A stretch of DNA of 64,000 nucleotides, taken from NCBI RefSeq assembly GCF_018474005.1, contig NZ_JAHCSH010000006.1, forward strand, positions 248,001 to 312,000, read 5' to 3'. A program made the translations under genes and the position numbers. How positions within the stretch are numbered: the stretch's first letter is position 1; the number at the start of each line of letters is the position of its first letter. This document shows, piece after piece, positions 39,723-48,964 of this stretch. This DNA comes from Curvibacter sp. CHRR-16. GTDB lineage: Bacteria > Pseudomonadota > Gammaproteobacteria > Burkholderiales > Burkholderiaceae_C. Below the pieces are notes generated by a model. It ran no database searches, was not told where the DNA came from, and was given only the letters and a program-made list of their open reading frames with translations.

Positions 39723-40448
39723 ATGAAAAACCTGTCTAAAAAGATATTTGGCGCCCTGCTATTGGGCGGCCTGATGATGGTGTCTCACGCCCAGACGACA
39801 ACCGTGTCTGGAACCAAAGATTTCGCCGGTGCATCCTTGGGAACAAGTTGCGATGAAGGCGATGAGAACCAAGCCCCTGTGGTGCTGGTCAAGGCCGGTG
39901 GCACCGTCAAAAATCTTGTCATCAAAGCCGGTGGCGGTGCGGATGGCATTCATTGCGAAGGCACATGCAAACTGGAGAACGTAGTTTGGGAAGATGTGTG
40001 CGAAGACGCGGCAACTGCCTTGGGAGGCTCTGGCACTACCATGACCGTTACCGGTGGCAGTGCAAGCAATGGCGCAGACAAAATATTCCAACACAATGGG
40101 GTTGGCGGCGCCGTAAGCATTAGCAACTTCACGGTTAACGGCAGCAACGGCAAGCTCTACCGCTCTTGTGGCAATTGCCCCAAACAAGGCAAGCGCACCG
40201 TCAGCATCAGTGATGTTACTGTGAATGGAACCCTGAAATCTGGCATGGCTGCAGTGAACAAAAACTACGGTGATGTGGCAACCATTCGCACAATTCGCTG
40301 GAAAAACTGGAGCTCAAGCAGTACCAGCGAATCGAATGCTGCTTGCATTCCATTCAACGGCGTTACCAGTGGCGATGCAGAAAAGTTGCCAATTGCGTGG
40401 GATACCACCAATTGCAACGTGAAAAAGTCTGACATCACAAGCTTCTAA
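39723..40448 (+). CDS. Pectate lyase, polysaccharide lyase family 3
   Basis: A 241-residue secreted enzyme that cleaves pectate by calcium-dependent beta-elimination. The signal peptide is MKNLSKKIFGALLLGG...SHA, with cleavage near residue 23. The PL3 beta-helix hallmarks follow in order: ADGIHCEGTCKLENVVWED, VCEDAATALGGSG, DKIFQHNGVGG, GKLYRSCGNCPKQGKR and NKNYGDVATIRT. Cys pairs and the conserved Asp, Lys and Arg positions are retained. The Shine-Dalgarno is GAGGGAAAT. It lies in an AT-rich accessory stretch with no other pectin genes in view. PL3 enzymes are best known from plant-associated bacteria and fungi. Confidence 0.9.
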   Translation: MKNLSKKIFGALLLGGLMMVSHAQTTTVSGTKDFAGASLGTSCDEGDENQAPVVLVKAGGTVKNLVIKAGGGADGIHCEGTCKLENVVWEDVCEDAATALGGSGTTMTVTGGSASNGADKIFQHNGVGGAVSISNFTVNGSNGKLYRSCGNCPKQGKRTVSISDVTVNGTLKSGMAAVNKNYGDVATIRTIRWKNWSSSSTSESNAACIPFNGVTSGDAEKLPIAWDTTNCNVKKSDITSF

Positions 40449-40463
40449 TACGACCGCGCTTGG

Positions 40464-40494
40464 ACCGATGGGCATGCTTATGCAGCCCATCGGT
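40464..40494 (+). terminator. Terminator-like hairpin after the pectate lyase
   Basis: A 10-bp perfect stem ACCGATGGGC/GCCCATCGGT with an 11-base loop lies 15 bases after the lyase stop. Only three T follow, so termination may be partial. It argues that the next coding region starts downstream of it. Confidence 0.6.
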
Positions 40495-40522
40495 TTCACG
40501 CCTCAATCTTGACTTTGCAAAA

Positions 40523-42622
40523 ATGCTCCAACAAAAAGCAATGGTCATGGTGGTATTTGGGTTGCGACTGCTGCTCGTGCTTGCTTCTAGCACCATGGTT
40601 GTACCGACATATGCCCAAACCTCATGGAACGCACGGGTCATCAATCCCACTTGGCACTTGCTGCACACCGATGTCTGCAACTCCGTGTTGACGGCAGGCA
40701 GTGATGGCACGATCTGGCGCCTACCTAGCCCATCCGGAGCGGCGTGGGAAACATCGCAAACCGCCCACAATGGGCGCGTGGTAGGAATACTCCCATACCA
40801 AGGCAATCTACTGGCGATTGGCACACGCGGTTTGCTCTTGCACTCGCAAGACTGCGGACAGCATTGGACTGACCTGAACAACGCATCCTCAGAAGATCTC
40901 TTAGCCGTAGCAAGCGATGGCACCGACGTACTCGTTGCAGGTGACGGGCATCTGCTGCTGCGAGCACGCGCTTCATTGACGACCTGGCAGCAACTTGCAT
41001 CCCCAGCACTGACCCCACGCGCACTGGTAGCGACACAGATTCGGCACGGAGCCACCCAATGGTGGCTTCTAGACCAGAACAGTGCATTATGGTCGTCCAA
41101 TGATGCCGGGGAGCAGTGGCACCCTGTCCCGGCCGCCCCCAAAAACGGGGAAACACTCACAGCCAAAGACGGCATCCTTTTCATGGGCACGGGGGATGGT
41201 TCCGTCCACATGCAAACACCAGCAGGACAGTGGCGAATTGCCAAAAGCCTATCCCAAGGCACACTGGAGCGTCATGCACTGGACCCCAACGGACTCCTAT
41301 GGATGTGGGGAAAAGAAGGGGCTTGCGTATGGACAACCTCCACCCAATGGCAGCGCTGTCGATTGCCCACAGGCAGCGGTTTGGTGACATCTTTCGCGGC
41401 CACCCCGGACTCTGCGGTATGGGTAACAGCCGCCGAAAATGGTCTGATTTACCGCAGTACCGACAAAGGCCGCCATTGGCATGCGGTGCGAGGCAACGGC
41501 GACATTGGAAGAACCATCAATGCGATCGCATGGGACGGTGCGCACCAACGGTTCATTGCCGCAGGTGATGGGGCTCGTTTGTTGGTCAGTAGCGATGCAG
41601 GGAAATCATGGAATACGCTGCATACAGCCCCTCCGGGTTACGTCAATGAACTAGAACCACTGGCCAACGGCGATCTGCTGGCAGCAATGAACGATCGCTG
41701 GATGGCTCGATCCGCAGATGCAGACAAGGGATGGTTACTGCACCAGTTTGTCGCACTCGACAAACCGGCATATCTGACCCATATCACCCGTGACCCCAAC
41801 AGTCCGGCCGTGGTGGTCAGTGGCTCTCAAGGGGCCTTGATTTACAGCGCCGATGGTCGACATTGGCAGGCCAGTCCTACTGGCATTGACAGAGGCTACT
41901 TGGCCACGCTGATGCGGCCACAAGAGGGCATGCTTTTGCTATTTGGCACGCCACACCATGGTCTGCAAGTGAACTTAGCCACTGGCAATAGCACGGATGT
42001 GCCTCTCCCCAATACAGGTACGCTGTATGGCGGATTTCAAGACCCCGAGCGGCACGTTGAATTCCTGCTGGGAGAGCGAGGAACCGTGCTGCAATCGATC
42101 CCGAGTAGCGCAAGCTGGCACTCAACCCAAGTGGGAAAACACACACTGCGGGTCGGCACACCGACACCCGATGGCAGTGCACTGCTTGTCGCCGGAGACA
42201 GTGGATCTCTGTACAGGGCTGCGTGGTCTGCAAATGGCACCTTAGAGCCATGGCAAGCAGTGGGAGATGGAACAGGCCAATGGCGCCATGTTGTACTGGA
42301 TCGTGCTCGCAATGCGGTGTGGCTCATCGGCATGAGAGGGGACATGCGGCAATCGTTGGATCAGGGCCTCACGTGGCACAAGATTGCCATGCCCACCCAA
42401 TCGCATTTGCGTCAGCCTGTCTTCGACACCAAACGTCGTGTCTGGTGGCTCCCTGGCCGTGATGGAACGCTTTTGCGCGGCAACGAGGATGGAACCGAAT
42501 GGCACACGGTGTTTACCCACACAACCGAGCACCTCAAAGGCGTTCTAGTCCATCCACAAACAGGTCATGTGTATGCGTGGGGAGCGCGCCTTGTCAAAAT
42601 AACCGAGGAGCAGCAACCATGA
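40523..42622 (+). CDS. Secreted beta-propeller protein with BNR/Asp-box repeats (Ycf48-like)
   Basis: A protein of about 699 residues with an N-terminal signal segment (VFGLRLLLVLASSTMVVP, cleaved after TYA) and repeated Asp-box motifs: SQDCGQHWTD, SNDAGEQWHP, STDKGRHWHA, SSDAGKSWNT and DQGLTWHK. Each is followed by a hydrophobic strand (such as AIAWDGAHQRFIAAG). These repeats build sialidase- or Ycf48-type propellers. Sialidase catalytic residues were not recognised, so an assembly or binding role is more likely than an enzyme. The start is uncertain; ATGs six and eight codons later are also possible. The stop overlaps the next start (ATGA), so the two are coupled. Confidence 0.75.
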   Translation: MLQQKAMVMVVFGLRLLLVLASSTMVVPTYAQTSWNARVINPTWHLLHTDVCNSVLTAGSDGTIWRLPSPSGAAWETSQTAHNGRVVGILPYQGNLLAIGTRGLLLHSQDCGQHWTDLNNASSEDLLAVASDGTDVLVAGDGHLLLRARASLTTWQQLASPALTPRALVATQIRHGATQWWLLDQNSALWSSNDAGEQWHPVPAAPKNGETLTAKDGILFMGTGDGSVHMQTPAGQWRIAKSLSQGTLERHALDPNGLLWMWGKEGACVWTTSTQWQRCRLPTGSGLVTSFAATPDSAVWVTAAENGLIYRSTDKGRHWHAVRGNGDIGRTINAIAWDGAHQRFIAAGDGARLLVSSDAGKSWNTLHTAPPGYVNELEPLANGDLLAAMNDRWMARSADADKGWLLHQFVALDKPAYLTHITRDPNSPAVVVSGSQGALIYSADGRHWQASPTGIDRGYLATLMRPQEGMLLLFGTPHHGLQVNLATGNSTDVPLPNTGTLYGGFQDPERHVEFLLGERGTVLQSIPSSASWHSTQVGKHTLRVGTPTPDGSALLVAGDSGSLYRAAWSANGTLEPWQAVGDGTGQWRHVVLDRARNAVWLIGMRGDMRQSLDQGLTWHKIAMPTQSHLRQPVFDTKRRVWWLPGRDGTLLRGNEDGTEWHTVFTHTTEHLKGVLVHPQTGHVYAWGARLVKITEEQQP

Positions 42623-43704
42623 CAGGCATCCGTACATCTTGGTTGGTATTGCTCATGGCATGCACGCTGGGTGGCTGGTGGCTGTTGTGGGAACCCGCTC
42701 CTGAGCAATCGCCTGTGGCGATGGAATCTTCTTGGGAGCCAATTGAACAACTGGCTCCAATGGACTCAATTTCTGACTCCCACGCGCCATTCAACAACAC
42801 CAGTGCGATGGCACCACCCGATGCATGGGATGTTTGCAGTTTGGGAAAAATCCATTTCAATAACCCAGCAACACCGCTTGGCCAAGGTAGCGAACCCAGC
42901 GGGGGATTCGATGCGCTGCCCAACACCGTTGGACGTGATGCGCTGAACCAGCTAGAGGCCCAAACCATTGAGCGCCTAATGGCCGGCACACCGCGTCAGC
43001 GCGTAGCCGCTATGGTGATGACCATGCCCTCGCCGCAATCAGCCCCCCCATTGCGTGCGCAATGGGCAAGCGCCATGCTGCAGCAAGCCCAAAACAGCGG
43101 AGATCCAGTAGCACTGACATGGGCAGAAGCTGCATGCAGCTATACCGCTGATGGCCCTATGTGCCGACAGAACCTGATCCGCACTCGCATAGCTTTAGAT
43201 CCCACCAATGGACGCCATTGGCTTGCACTCGCAGAAGAAAACGCCCAACTACAAGACGAAGCATGGAGAGGCTTACTCAATGCCACACACTGGACAGATG
43301 ACAAAGGCGTATTTCAGTCCTTGGTATACAAAGCCATTCCACTGCAAGCCCCCATGTATCTACGGCGCATGATGGACAGCAAAGTCAACCAATACGAGTC
43401 TCAACTACCCCAATTGGGCGAAAGCTTTCTGGTGGATCGCTGCAAGGCTGCAGAGGTCGGCGTCTGTGAGCCACTGGTCCATTTGATGACACAGCCCAGT
43501 GCAGGCCTAGACGCATTGGCATCTGCAGCGAATCTTGCGCGCGCCCTAAACTGGTCTGGGCAACGCAAAAAACCCATCGAACAAATGCTGCGGGTGCGGG
43601 TGCAGCAAGCAGTTCAAACCCCCTTTGAAAACGCTGACCCACTGTCATGCGACAGCTTGCGCCAATGGGAGTTGCGCAAGCAGCGCGCAGAGTTTGCCCA
43701 ATAA
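42619..43704 (+). CDS. Hypothetical membrane-anchored protein coupled to the beta-propeller
   Basis: A 361-residue protein of unknown function. An N-terminal hydrophobic segment (SWLVLLMACTLGGWWLLW) could be a signal anchor, or a lipoprotein signal with an imperfect lipobox (LMAC). The rest is helical, with Ala/Gln-rich pairs resembling TPR-like solenoids (ALTWAEAACSYTADGPMCR; HWLALAEENAQLQDEAW). The Cys content fits a periplasmic location. The ATG overlaps the propeller stop by four bases and has a clear GAGGAG site, so the two proteins probably act together at the envelope. A longer in-frame start inside the propeller gene is unlikely. Confidence 0.6.
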   Translation: MTGIRTSWLVLLMACTLGGWWLLWEPAPEQSPVAMESSWEPIEQLAPMDSISDSHAPFNNTSAMAPPDAWDVCSLGKIHFNNPATPLGQGSEPSGGFDALPNTVGRDALNQLEAQTIERLMAGTPRQRVAAMVMTMPSPQSAPPLRAQWASAMLQQAQNSGDPVALTWAEAACSYTADGPMCRQNLIRTRIALDPTNGRHWLALAEENAQLQDEAWRGLLNATHWTDDKGVFQSLVYKAIPLQAPMYLRRMMDSKVNQYESQLPQLGESFLVDRCKAAEVGVCEPLVHLMTQPSAGLDALASAANLARALNWSGQRKKPIEQMLRVRVQQAVQTPFENADPLSCDSLRQWELRKQRAEFAQ

Positions 43705-43737
43705 CTCATTAGTAAACCCAGCCCCAACGCAATGATG

Positions 43738-44133
43738 TCAAGCCCGCAGCAATTGCGCCAACAACAATTTGGCACTAGAGAGGTTGGTGGCGCAAGGCAC
43801 GTCGTGGACGTCGCAAGCGCGCACCAAGGCATTGATGTCGGGCTCATGGGGCTGCGGAGTCATGGGATCGCGTAAGAAAATGAGGGCATCGAGCTCCCCC
43901 ACCGCCAAGCGCGCACCTATTTGCAAATCGCCGCCCAGCGGGCCGCTGAGCATGCGCTCGACGGTGAGGCCCACTTCGCGCTCCAAGCGACCACCCGTGG
44001 TGCCTGTGGCACAGATCTCGCAGTCCTGTAACTCTGCTGCAAAGGACAGGGCCAGTGCCACCATGGTGTCTTTCTTGCCGTCGTGTGCGACCAGTGCGAT
44101 ACGGCGTTTTGTCGTTGTGTGGCCTGTGGCCAT
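43738..44133 (-). CDS. mgsA: Methylglyoxal synthase
   Basis: A 131-residue enzyme converting dihydroxyacetone phosphate to methylglyoxal and phosphate, a glycolytic bypass. Family motifs are [35 protein letters not shown] and [15 protein letters not shown], which carries catalytic Asp and His residues. The start [11 protein letters not shown] is supported by a GAGGAG site; a longer in-frame start has no such site. The gene is followed only by a short gap to the convergent unknown gene. Confidence 0.93.
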   Translation of the reverse strand: MATGHTTTKRRIALVAHDGKKDTMVALALSFAAELQDCEICATGTTGGRLEREVGLTVERMLSGPLGGDLQIGARLAVGELDALIFLRDPMTPQPHEPDINALVRACDVHDVPCATNLSSAKLLLAQLLRA

Positions 44134-44173
44134 GGGGTCTCCTCGGGTATCAACGCGCCCCAGCAACAGGGCG

Positions 44174-44731
44174 TCAAATCAGTAGCCGCGACGAACGCGG
44201 CACATGCGCCATGAGGAATTCCATTTGGTCGGCCAAGATACGGCGGTTGCGCAAAATGAAGTCTTCCCACAGGCTGGGCACGTAGGGGGTGTACAGCAGG
44301 GGCATCTTAGCCTGCTCAGGGGTGCGATTGGCCTTGCGGTGGTTACAAGCGCGGCACGCGGTGACGACGTTCATCCAGTTGTCGATGCCATGTTGGGCAA
44401 ATGGAACGATGTGCTCGCGCGTCAAGTCGTCTTCGTGGAAGTGATCGCCGCAGTAGGCGCAGACATTGCGATCACGGGCAAACAGCTTGGTGTTGGTCAG
44501 ACTGGGACGCAGATCGAAAGGGTTTATTTTGGGCACCCCGCGGGTGCCAATGATGCTGTTGACGTGGATAACACTTTGCTCGCCGGTGATGGCATTGTGG
44601 CCACCATGGAACACGGCAACCTCGCCACCCGACTCCCAACGCACCTCACCCGCAGCGTAGTGAATCACTGCCTGCTCTAGCGAAATCCAAGACTGGGGCA
44701 AGCCCTGGGCCGACAACTTCAAGACTTTCAC
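44174..44731 (-). CDS. HNH endonuclease-domain protein
   Basis: A 185-residue protein with a C-terminal HNH/zinc domain. [21 protein letters not shown] gives the first Cys pair and the catalytic His (TREHIVP), [18 protein letters not shown] the Asn and second Cys pair, and [10 protein letters not shown] closes the fold. The N-terminal half ([16 protein letters not shown]) matches a group of stand-alone HNH proteins common in proteobacterial chromosomes. They are nuclease-fold but of unknown role, and I see no methylase or restriction partner. It lies 40 bases upstream of mgsA on the same strand. Confidence 0.85.
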   Translation of the reverse strand: MKVLKLSAQGLPQSWISLEQAVIHYAAGEVRWESGGEVAVFHGGHNAITGEQSVIHVNSIIGTRGVPKINPFDLRPSLTNTKLFARDRNVCAYCGDHFHEDDLTREHIVPFAQHGIDNWMNVVTACRACNHRKANRTPEQAKMPLLYTPYVPSLWEDFILRNRRILADQMEFLMAHVPRSSRLLI

Positions 44732-44834
44732 GCATCGCCTCCATCAACGGTTGAACCAACCACCAACTCCGATCCGTACGCTTGTCACGCGTCGCTGCGT
44801 CACAATATACCGTTTTTCCATGACAGACTGCGTT

Positions 44835-44852
44835 ACAGGGCTACAACCCTGT
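44835..44852 (+). other. Hairpin upstream of ribF
   Basis: A perfect 6-bp inverted repeat ACAGGG-ctacaa-CCCTGT lies 31 bases before the ribF start and directly precedes copy 4 of the dispersed repeat. It may be a leader structure. It does not resemble an FMN riboswitch. Confidence 0.35.
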
Positions 44853-44878
44853 GCTGAGGCTGCTATCAAAAAGATAAC
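44851..44878 (+). repeat. Dispersed stem-loop repeat, copy 4 (degenerate)
   Basis: GAGGCTGCTATCAAAAAG followed by ATAAC preserves the GCTAT half and spacing, but one base of the second arm is changed. It ends five bases before the ribF start codon, so it overlaps the expected ribosome-binding site. Confidence 0.5.
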
Positions 44879-44883
44879 AACGC

Positions 44884-45885
44884 ATGCAAGTATTTCGCGG
44901 CTTTCACCACCCCGGCATGGCCCAAGCCTGTGCTGTGACGATTGGCAACTTTGACGGTGTGCACCGTGGCCACCAAGCCATGCTGTCTCTGCTCAAAGGA
45001 GAAGCGCAGCAGCGCAGCATCCCCAGTTGCGTGCTGACCTTCGAACCACACCCACGCGACTACTTCGCCCAACTCTACGGCAAACCCGAACTGGCTCCCG
45101 CCCGTGTGGGCACGCTGCGCGACAAGCTCAGTGACTTGGCCGCCTGCGGGGTAGACCAAGTGGTGGTACTGCCTTTTGATGCCCACTTAGCCCAACAAAG
45201 CCCGCAAGCCTTTGTGCACGAAGTGTTGCTAGAAGGCCTGGGAGCCCGCTATGTGCTGGTGGGCGATGACTTCCGTTTTGGCCACCAACGGGCGGGTGAC
45301 TACGCCCTGCTGGACGCCATGGGCGACGCCCACGGCTTTGACGTAGCACGCATGAACAGCTACGAAGTGCACCGACTCCGCGTATCGAGCTCTGCCGTGC
45401 GCGAAGCCCTGAACGAGGGCCGCATGCAAGATGCTGCCCGTTTGCTGGGCCACCCTTACTGCATCTCGGGCCACGTGGTGCATGGGCGCAAGCTGGGGCG
45501 CATGCTGGGTGCCAGCCAAGACGGTGCCAGCGACGGCTTTCGCACCCTGAACCTGCGCTTTGCCCACTGGAAACCCGCAGCCAGCGGCATTTTTGTGGTG
45601 CTGGTGCATGGCTTGGGCAGCCACCCTTTGCGCGGCGTGGCCAATCTGGGCGTACGCCCCTCACTCGACCCCACCGACGTGAACGGCGGACGCGTGCTGC
45701 TGGAAACCCACTGCCTAGACTGGCCCGCCGAGCTGGGCTCGGAGGGGGCCTACGGTAAAATCATCCGCGTGGAACTGCTACACAAACTGCACGACGAACG
45801 CAAATACGACAGTCTGGATGCCCTGACCCGGGGCATACGCCAAGACTGCGACGATGCACGCGCTTGGTTTCCCGGCCGAATTTGA
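44884..45885 (+). CDS. ribF: Bifunctional riboflavin kinase/FAD synthetase
   Basis: A 333-residue enzyme that makes FMN and then FAD. The FAD synthetase domain (residues 1-185) shows VTIGNFDGVHRGHQAML and VGDDFRFGHQRAGDYALL. The riboflavin kinase domain (about 190-330) opens with GHVVHGRKLGRMLG, but the usual GFPTANL is replaced by an insert and GFRTLNLRF. The later YGKIIRVELLHKLHDERKY is normal. The altered loop lies at the ATP/Mg site. I believe similar variants occur in relatives, so it is probably active. It is the first gene of the ribF-ileS-lspA group. No riboswitch was found. Confidence 0.92.
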   Translation: MQVFRGFHHPGMAQACAVTIGNFDGVHRGHQAMLSLLKGEAQQRSIPSCVLTFEPHPRDYFAQLYGKPELAPARVGTLRDKLSDLAACGVDQVVVLPFDAHLAQQSPQAFVHEVLLEGLGARYVLVGDDFRFGHQRAGDYALLDAMGDAHGFDVARMNSYEVHRLRVSSSAVREALNEGRMQDAARLLGHPYCISGHVVHGRKLGRMLGASQDGASDGFRTLNLRFAHWKPAASGIFVVLVHGLGSHPLRGVANLGVRPSLDPTDVNGGRVLLETHCLDWPAELGSEGAYGKIIRVELLHKLHDERKYDSLDALTRGIRQDCDDARAWFPGRI

Positions 45886-46021
45886 CTGGGCTGGGAGCCC
45901 CACCAAAGTCTCCCCTGCGTACTTGGCCCCGCGCACCTGTTTTGACTAGCCCCGGCTAGACCTGCCATGACTGCCGCAAGAACGACTGAGCGGCAACTTC
46001 TGCCCAGCGACGAAAGACCCC

Positions 46022-48964
46022 ATGACTGACGCATCCCATTCTTCTACCAAAGCCGCTCCCAGCGTGTACCGCGACACGCTCAACATGCCCGACACCGCCT
46101 TCCCCATGCGCGGTGATCTGCCCAAGCGCGAACCGGCTTGGGTCAAAAACTGGAACGAAGAAGGCCTGTACAAAAAGCTGCGCACCGCACGCGCGGGTGC
46201 ACCGCTGTTCGTGCTGCACGATGGCCCACCGTATGCCAACGGCAAGCTGCACATCGGCCACGCGCTGAACAAGGTGCTCAAGGACATGATCGTCAAGAGC
46301 AAGCAGCTCGGCGGCTATGACGCGCAATACATCCCCGGCTGGGACTGCCACGGTCTGCCCATTGAGAACGCCATCGAAAAACTGCATGGCCGCAACCTGA
46401 GCCGCGACGACATGCAGGCCAAGAGCCGTGCGTATGCCACCGAGCAAATCAACCAGCAGCGCGAAGACTTCAAACGCTTGGGCGTGCTGGGTGACTGGGA
46501 GCGCCCCTACCGCACCATGGACGTGAAAAACGAAGCAGGCCAGATTCGCGCCTTCAAGCGCGTGATCGAACGCGGGTTTGTCTACCGTGGTTTGAAGCCC
46601 GTCTACTGGTGCTTTGACTGCGGCTCGTCTTTGGCCGAGTTCGAGATCGAATACGCCGACAAAAAGAGCGACACGCTGGACGTGGCTTTTGAAGCCAACG
46701 ATGCCACTGCGCTGGCCAAGGCCTTTGGCCTGAGCCAACTCCCCGAGTCACTGGCCAATGGAAACAAGCAAGCCTTTGCCGTGATCTGGACCACCACCGC
46801 GTGGACCATTCCAGCCAACCAAGCACTCAACGCCCACCCCGAGCTGGAATATGCACTGGTAGACACCCCGCGTGGCGTGCTGCTGCTGGGCAAGGCGCTG
46901 GTCGAGAAGTGCCTGGAGCGCTACCAACTGCAAGGCGAAGTGATCGCCACCGCCAAGGGCGAAGCCCTGCGCGGCTTGGTGTTCCGCCACCCGCTGTACA
47001 GCACGGCAGCGGTCGAGCAAGGCGGCGCGTTCAGCTACAAGCGCTTGTCGCCACTGTACTTGGCCGACTACGTGAGCGATGCCGACGGTACCGGCATCGT
47101 GCACTCCGCCCCGGCTTATGGCGTGGATGACTTCAACAGCTGCATGGCCCACGGCATGCGCTATGACCAAATCCTCAACCCCGTGCAGGGCAACGGTGTG
47201 TACACCGACGAGCTGCCCCTGTTTGGTGGCCAGCACATCTGGAAGGCCTGCGCCCGCATCATCGAAGTACTGGGCGAGAGCAACCGCTTGATGGCGACAC
47301 ACCCCATCACCCACAGCTACCCGCACTGCTGGCGCCACAAGACGCCGGTGATCTACCGCGCAGCGGCCCAGTGGTTCATCCGCATGGACGAAGGCGCAGG
47401 CGTGTTCACCAAGGACAAGGCCCCCAAGACGCTGCGCCAGTTGGCGCTCGATGCGATTGAGCAAACCAGTTTCTACCCTGAGAACGGCAAGGCGCGCCTG
47501 CGCGACATGATTGCCAACCGGCCCGACTGGTGCATCTCGCGCCAACGCAGCTGGGGCGTGCCAGTGCCGTTCTTCTTGCACAAAGACAGTGGCGAGCTGC
47601 ACCCGCGCACCATGGAGATACTCGACCAGGCGGCCGACATCGTGGAGCAAGGCGGCATTGAGGCCTGGAGCCGCGTGGCGGTGCACGACATCCTGAACCA
47701 GCCCGGCGATGATGCCGACAGCTACACCAAGAGCACCGACATTTTGGAAGTGTGGTTCGACTCGGGTTCGACCTTCTGGCATGTGCTGCGTGGCAGCCAT
47801 GCCAAGGCCTACCCCAATGGTGCCTTCCACACCGAAGGCCCCGAGGCCGACCTCTACCTAGAAGGTCACGATCAGCACCGCGGCTGGTTCCACAGCTCGC
47901 TCTTACTGGGCTGCGCGCTGTTTGACCGCGCGCCCTACAAGGGCCTGCTGACGCACGGCTTTGCCACCGACGGCCAAGGCCGCAAGATGAGCAAGAGCTT
48001 GGGCAACACCGTGGTGCCGCAAGAGGTGACCGACAAGCTGGGTGGTGAAATCCTGCGCCTGTGGGTGGCGGCGACCGACTACTCGGGCGACCTGAACATC
48101 GACGACAAGATTCTGGCCCGCGTGGTGGATATCTACCGCCGGGTACGCAACACGCTCAAGTTCTTGCTGGCCAATGTGAGCGACTTCGACCCTGCGCAGC
48201 ACAGCGTGCCTGCTGACCAGTTGCTGGAGATCGACCGCTACGCTCTGAGTCGCGCTGCGGCGCTGCAAGCGGACATCTTGGCGCACTACAAGGTCTACGA
48301 GTTCCACCCCGTGGTGCACAAGCTGCAGGTGTACTGCGCCGAGGACTTGGGGGCCTTCTATCTGGACGTGCTCAAAGACCGCCTCTACACCACGGGCAAA
48401 GACTCGCTAGCACGTCGCTCGGCCCAAACCGCGCTGTGGACCATCACCCACACCATGCTGCGCTGGATGGCTCCATTCCTGAGCTTTACCGCCGAAGAAG
48501 CCTGGAGCGTGCTGCGCGCCGAAGGCAAGCTGCCCGCCAGCAACCAAGAGAGCATCTTCTTGGACCAATACCTGCAACTGGGCGAACCTGACGCCGCACT
48601 GCTGGCCAAGTGGAGCCGCATCCGCGAGCTGCGCGAGTTGGTCAACAAAGAAATAGAAGCGCTGCGTGCGGCAGGCCAAGTGGGGGCGTCGCTGCAAGCC
48701 GAAGTGACACTGACCGTGGACGCCAATGACCACGCGCTCTTGAGCAGCTTGGGTGCGGATCTGAAGTTTGTCTTCATTACATCTGCTATCAAATTAATAG
48801 CTGGATCAGCACTATCCATCAGCGTTAGCGTCACAAAAGGCACCAAATGCGAGCGCTGCTGGCACTACACCGATGATGTGGGCAGCCACAGCGATCACCC
48901 CACCATTTGCGGTCGCTGTGCCAGCAATTTGGCAGGCCCCGGTGAAACCCGGAGGCACGCGTAA
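46022..48964 (+). CDS. ileS: Isoleucine--tRNA ligase
   Basis: A 980-residue class I synthetase. It has [19 protein letters not shown] (HIGH box, about residue 66), the CP1 editing domain ([20 protein letters not shown]), KMSKS in [14 protein letters not shown] (about residue 655) and a C-terminal zinc site ([13 protein letters not shown] ... [11 protein letters not shown]). Copy 5 of the dispersed repeat lies just before the zinc site and encodes TSAIKLIAG, a short hydrophobic insert that keeps the frame. It lies downstream of ribF (136-base gap) and overlaps lspA by one base. Confidence 0.96.
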   Translation: MTDASHSSTKAAPSVYRDTLNMPDTAFPMRGDLPKREPAWVKNWNEEGLYKKLRTARAGAPLFVLHDGPPYANGKLHIGHALNKVLKDMIVKSKQLGGYDAQYIPGWDCHGLPIENAIEKLHGRNLSRDDMQAKSRAYATEQINQQREDFKRLGVLGDWERPYRTMDVKNEAGQIRAFKRVIERGFVYRGLKPVYWCFDCGSSLAEFEIEYADKKSDTLDVAFEANDATALAKAFGLSQLPESLANGNKQAFAVIWTTTAWTIPANQALNAHPELEYALVDTPRGVLLLGKALVEKCLERYQLQGEVIATAKGEALRGLVFRHPLYSTAAVEQGGAFSYKRLSPLYLADYVSDADGTGIVHSAPAYGVDDFNSCMAHGMRYDQILNPVQGNGVYTDELPLFGGQHIWKACARIIEVLGESNRLMATHPITHSYPHCWRHKTPVIYRAAAQWFIRMDEGAGVFTKDKAPKTLRQLALDAIEQTSFYPENGKARLRDMIANRPDWCISRQRSWGVPVPFFLHKDSGELHPRTMEILDQAADIVEQGGIEAWSRVAVHDILNQPGDDADSYTKSTDILEVWFDSGSTFWHVLRGSHAKAYPNGAFHTEGPEADLYLEGHDQHRGWFHSSLLLGCALFDRAPYKGLLTHGFATDGQGRKMSKSLGNTVVPQEVTDKLGGEILRLWVAATDYSGDLNIDDKILARVVDIYRRVRNTLKFLLANVSDFDPAQHSVPADQLLEIDRYALSRAAALQADILAHYKVYEFHPVVHKLQVYCAEDLGAFYLDVLKDRLYTTGKDSLARRSAQTALWTITHTMLRWMAPFLSFTAEEAWSVLRAEGKLPASNQESIFLDQYLQLGEPDAALLAKWSRIRELRELVNKEIEALRAAGQVGASLQAEVTLTVDANDHALLSSLGADLKFVFITSAIKLIAGSALSISVSVTKGTKCERCWHYTDDVGSHSDHPTICGRCASNLAGPGETRRHA
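48783..48806 (+). repeat. Dispersed stem-loop repeat, copy 5 (inside ileS)
   Basis: The hairpin core GCTAT-caaatta-ATAGC is intact, within the C-terminal coding part of ileS. It adds about eight codons (SAIKLIAG) without a frame break. Confidence 0.65.

Noticed and set aside
39502..39726. Small open frame running into the pectate lyase start
   Set aside because: Its composition is not protein-like and it has no ribosome-binding site. The lyase has its own good site.
40523..42622. Sialidase assignment for the Asp-box propeller
   Set aside because: Asp-box repeats alone do not make a sialidase. The arginine triad and catalytic Tyr/Glu arrangement were not recognised.
44732..44883. Possible FMN riboswitch upstream of ribF
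   Set aside because: The gap of about 150 bases holds none of the conserved RFN-element helices. Only a simple hairpin and a repeat copy are seen.
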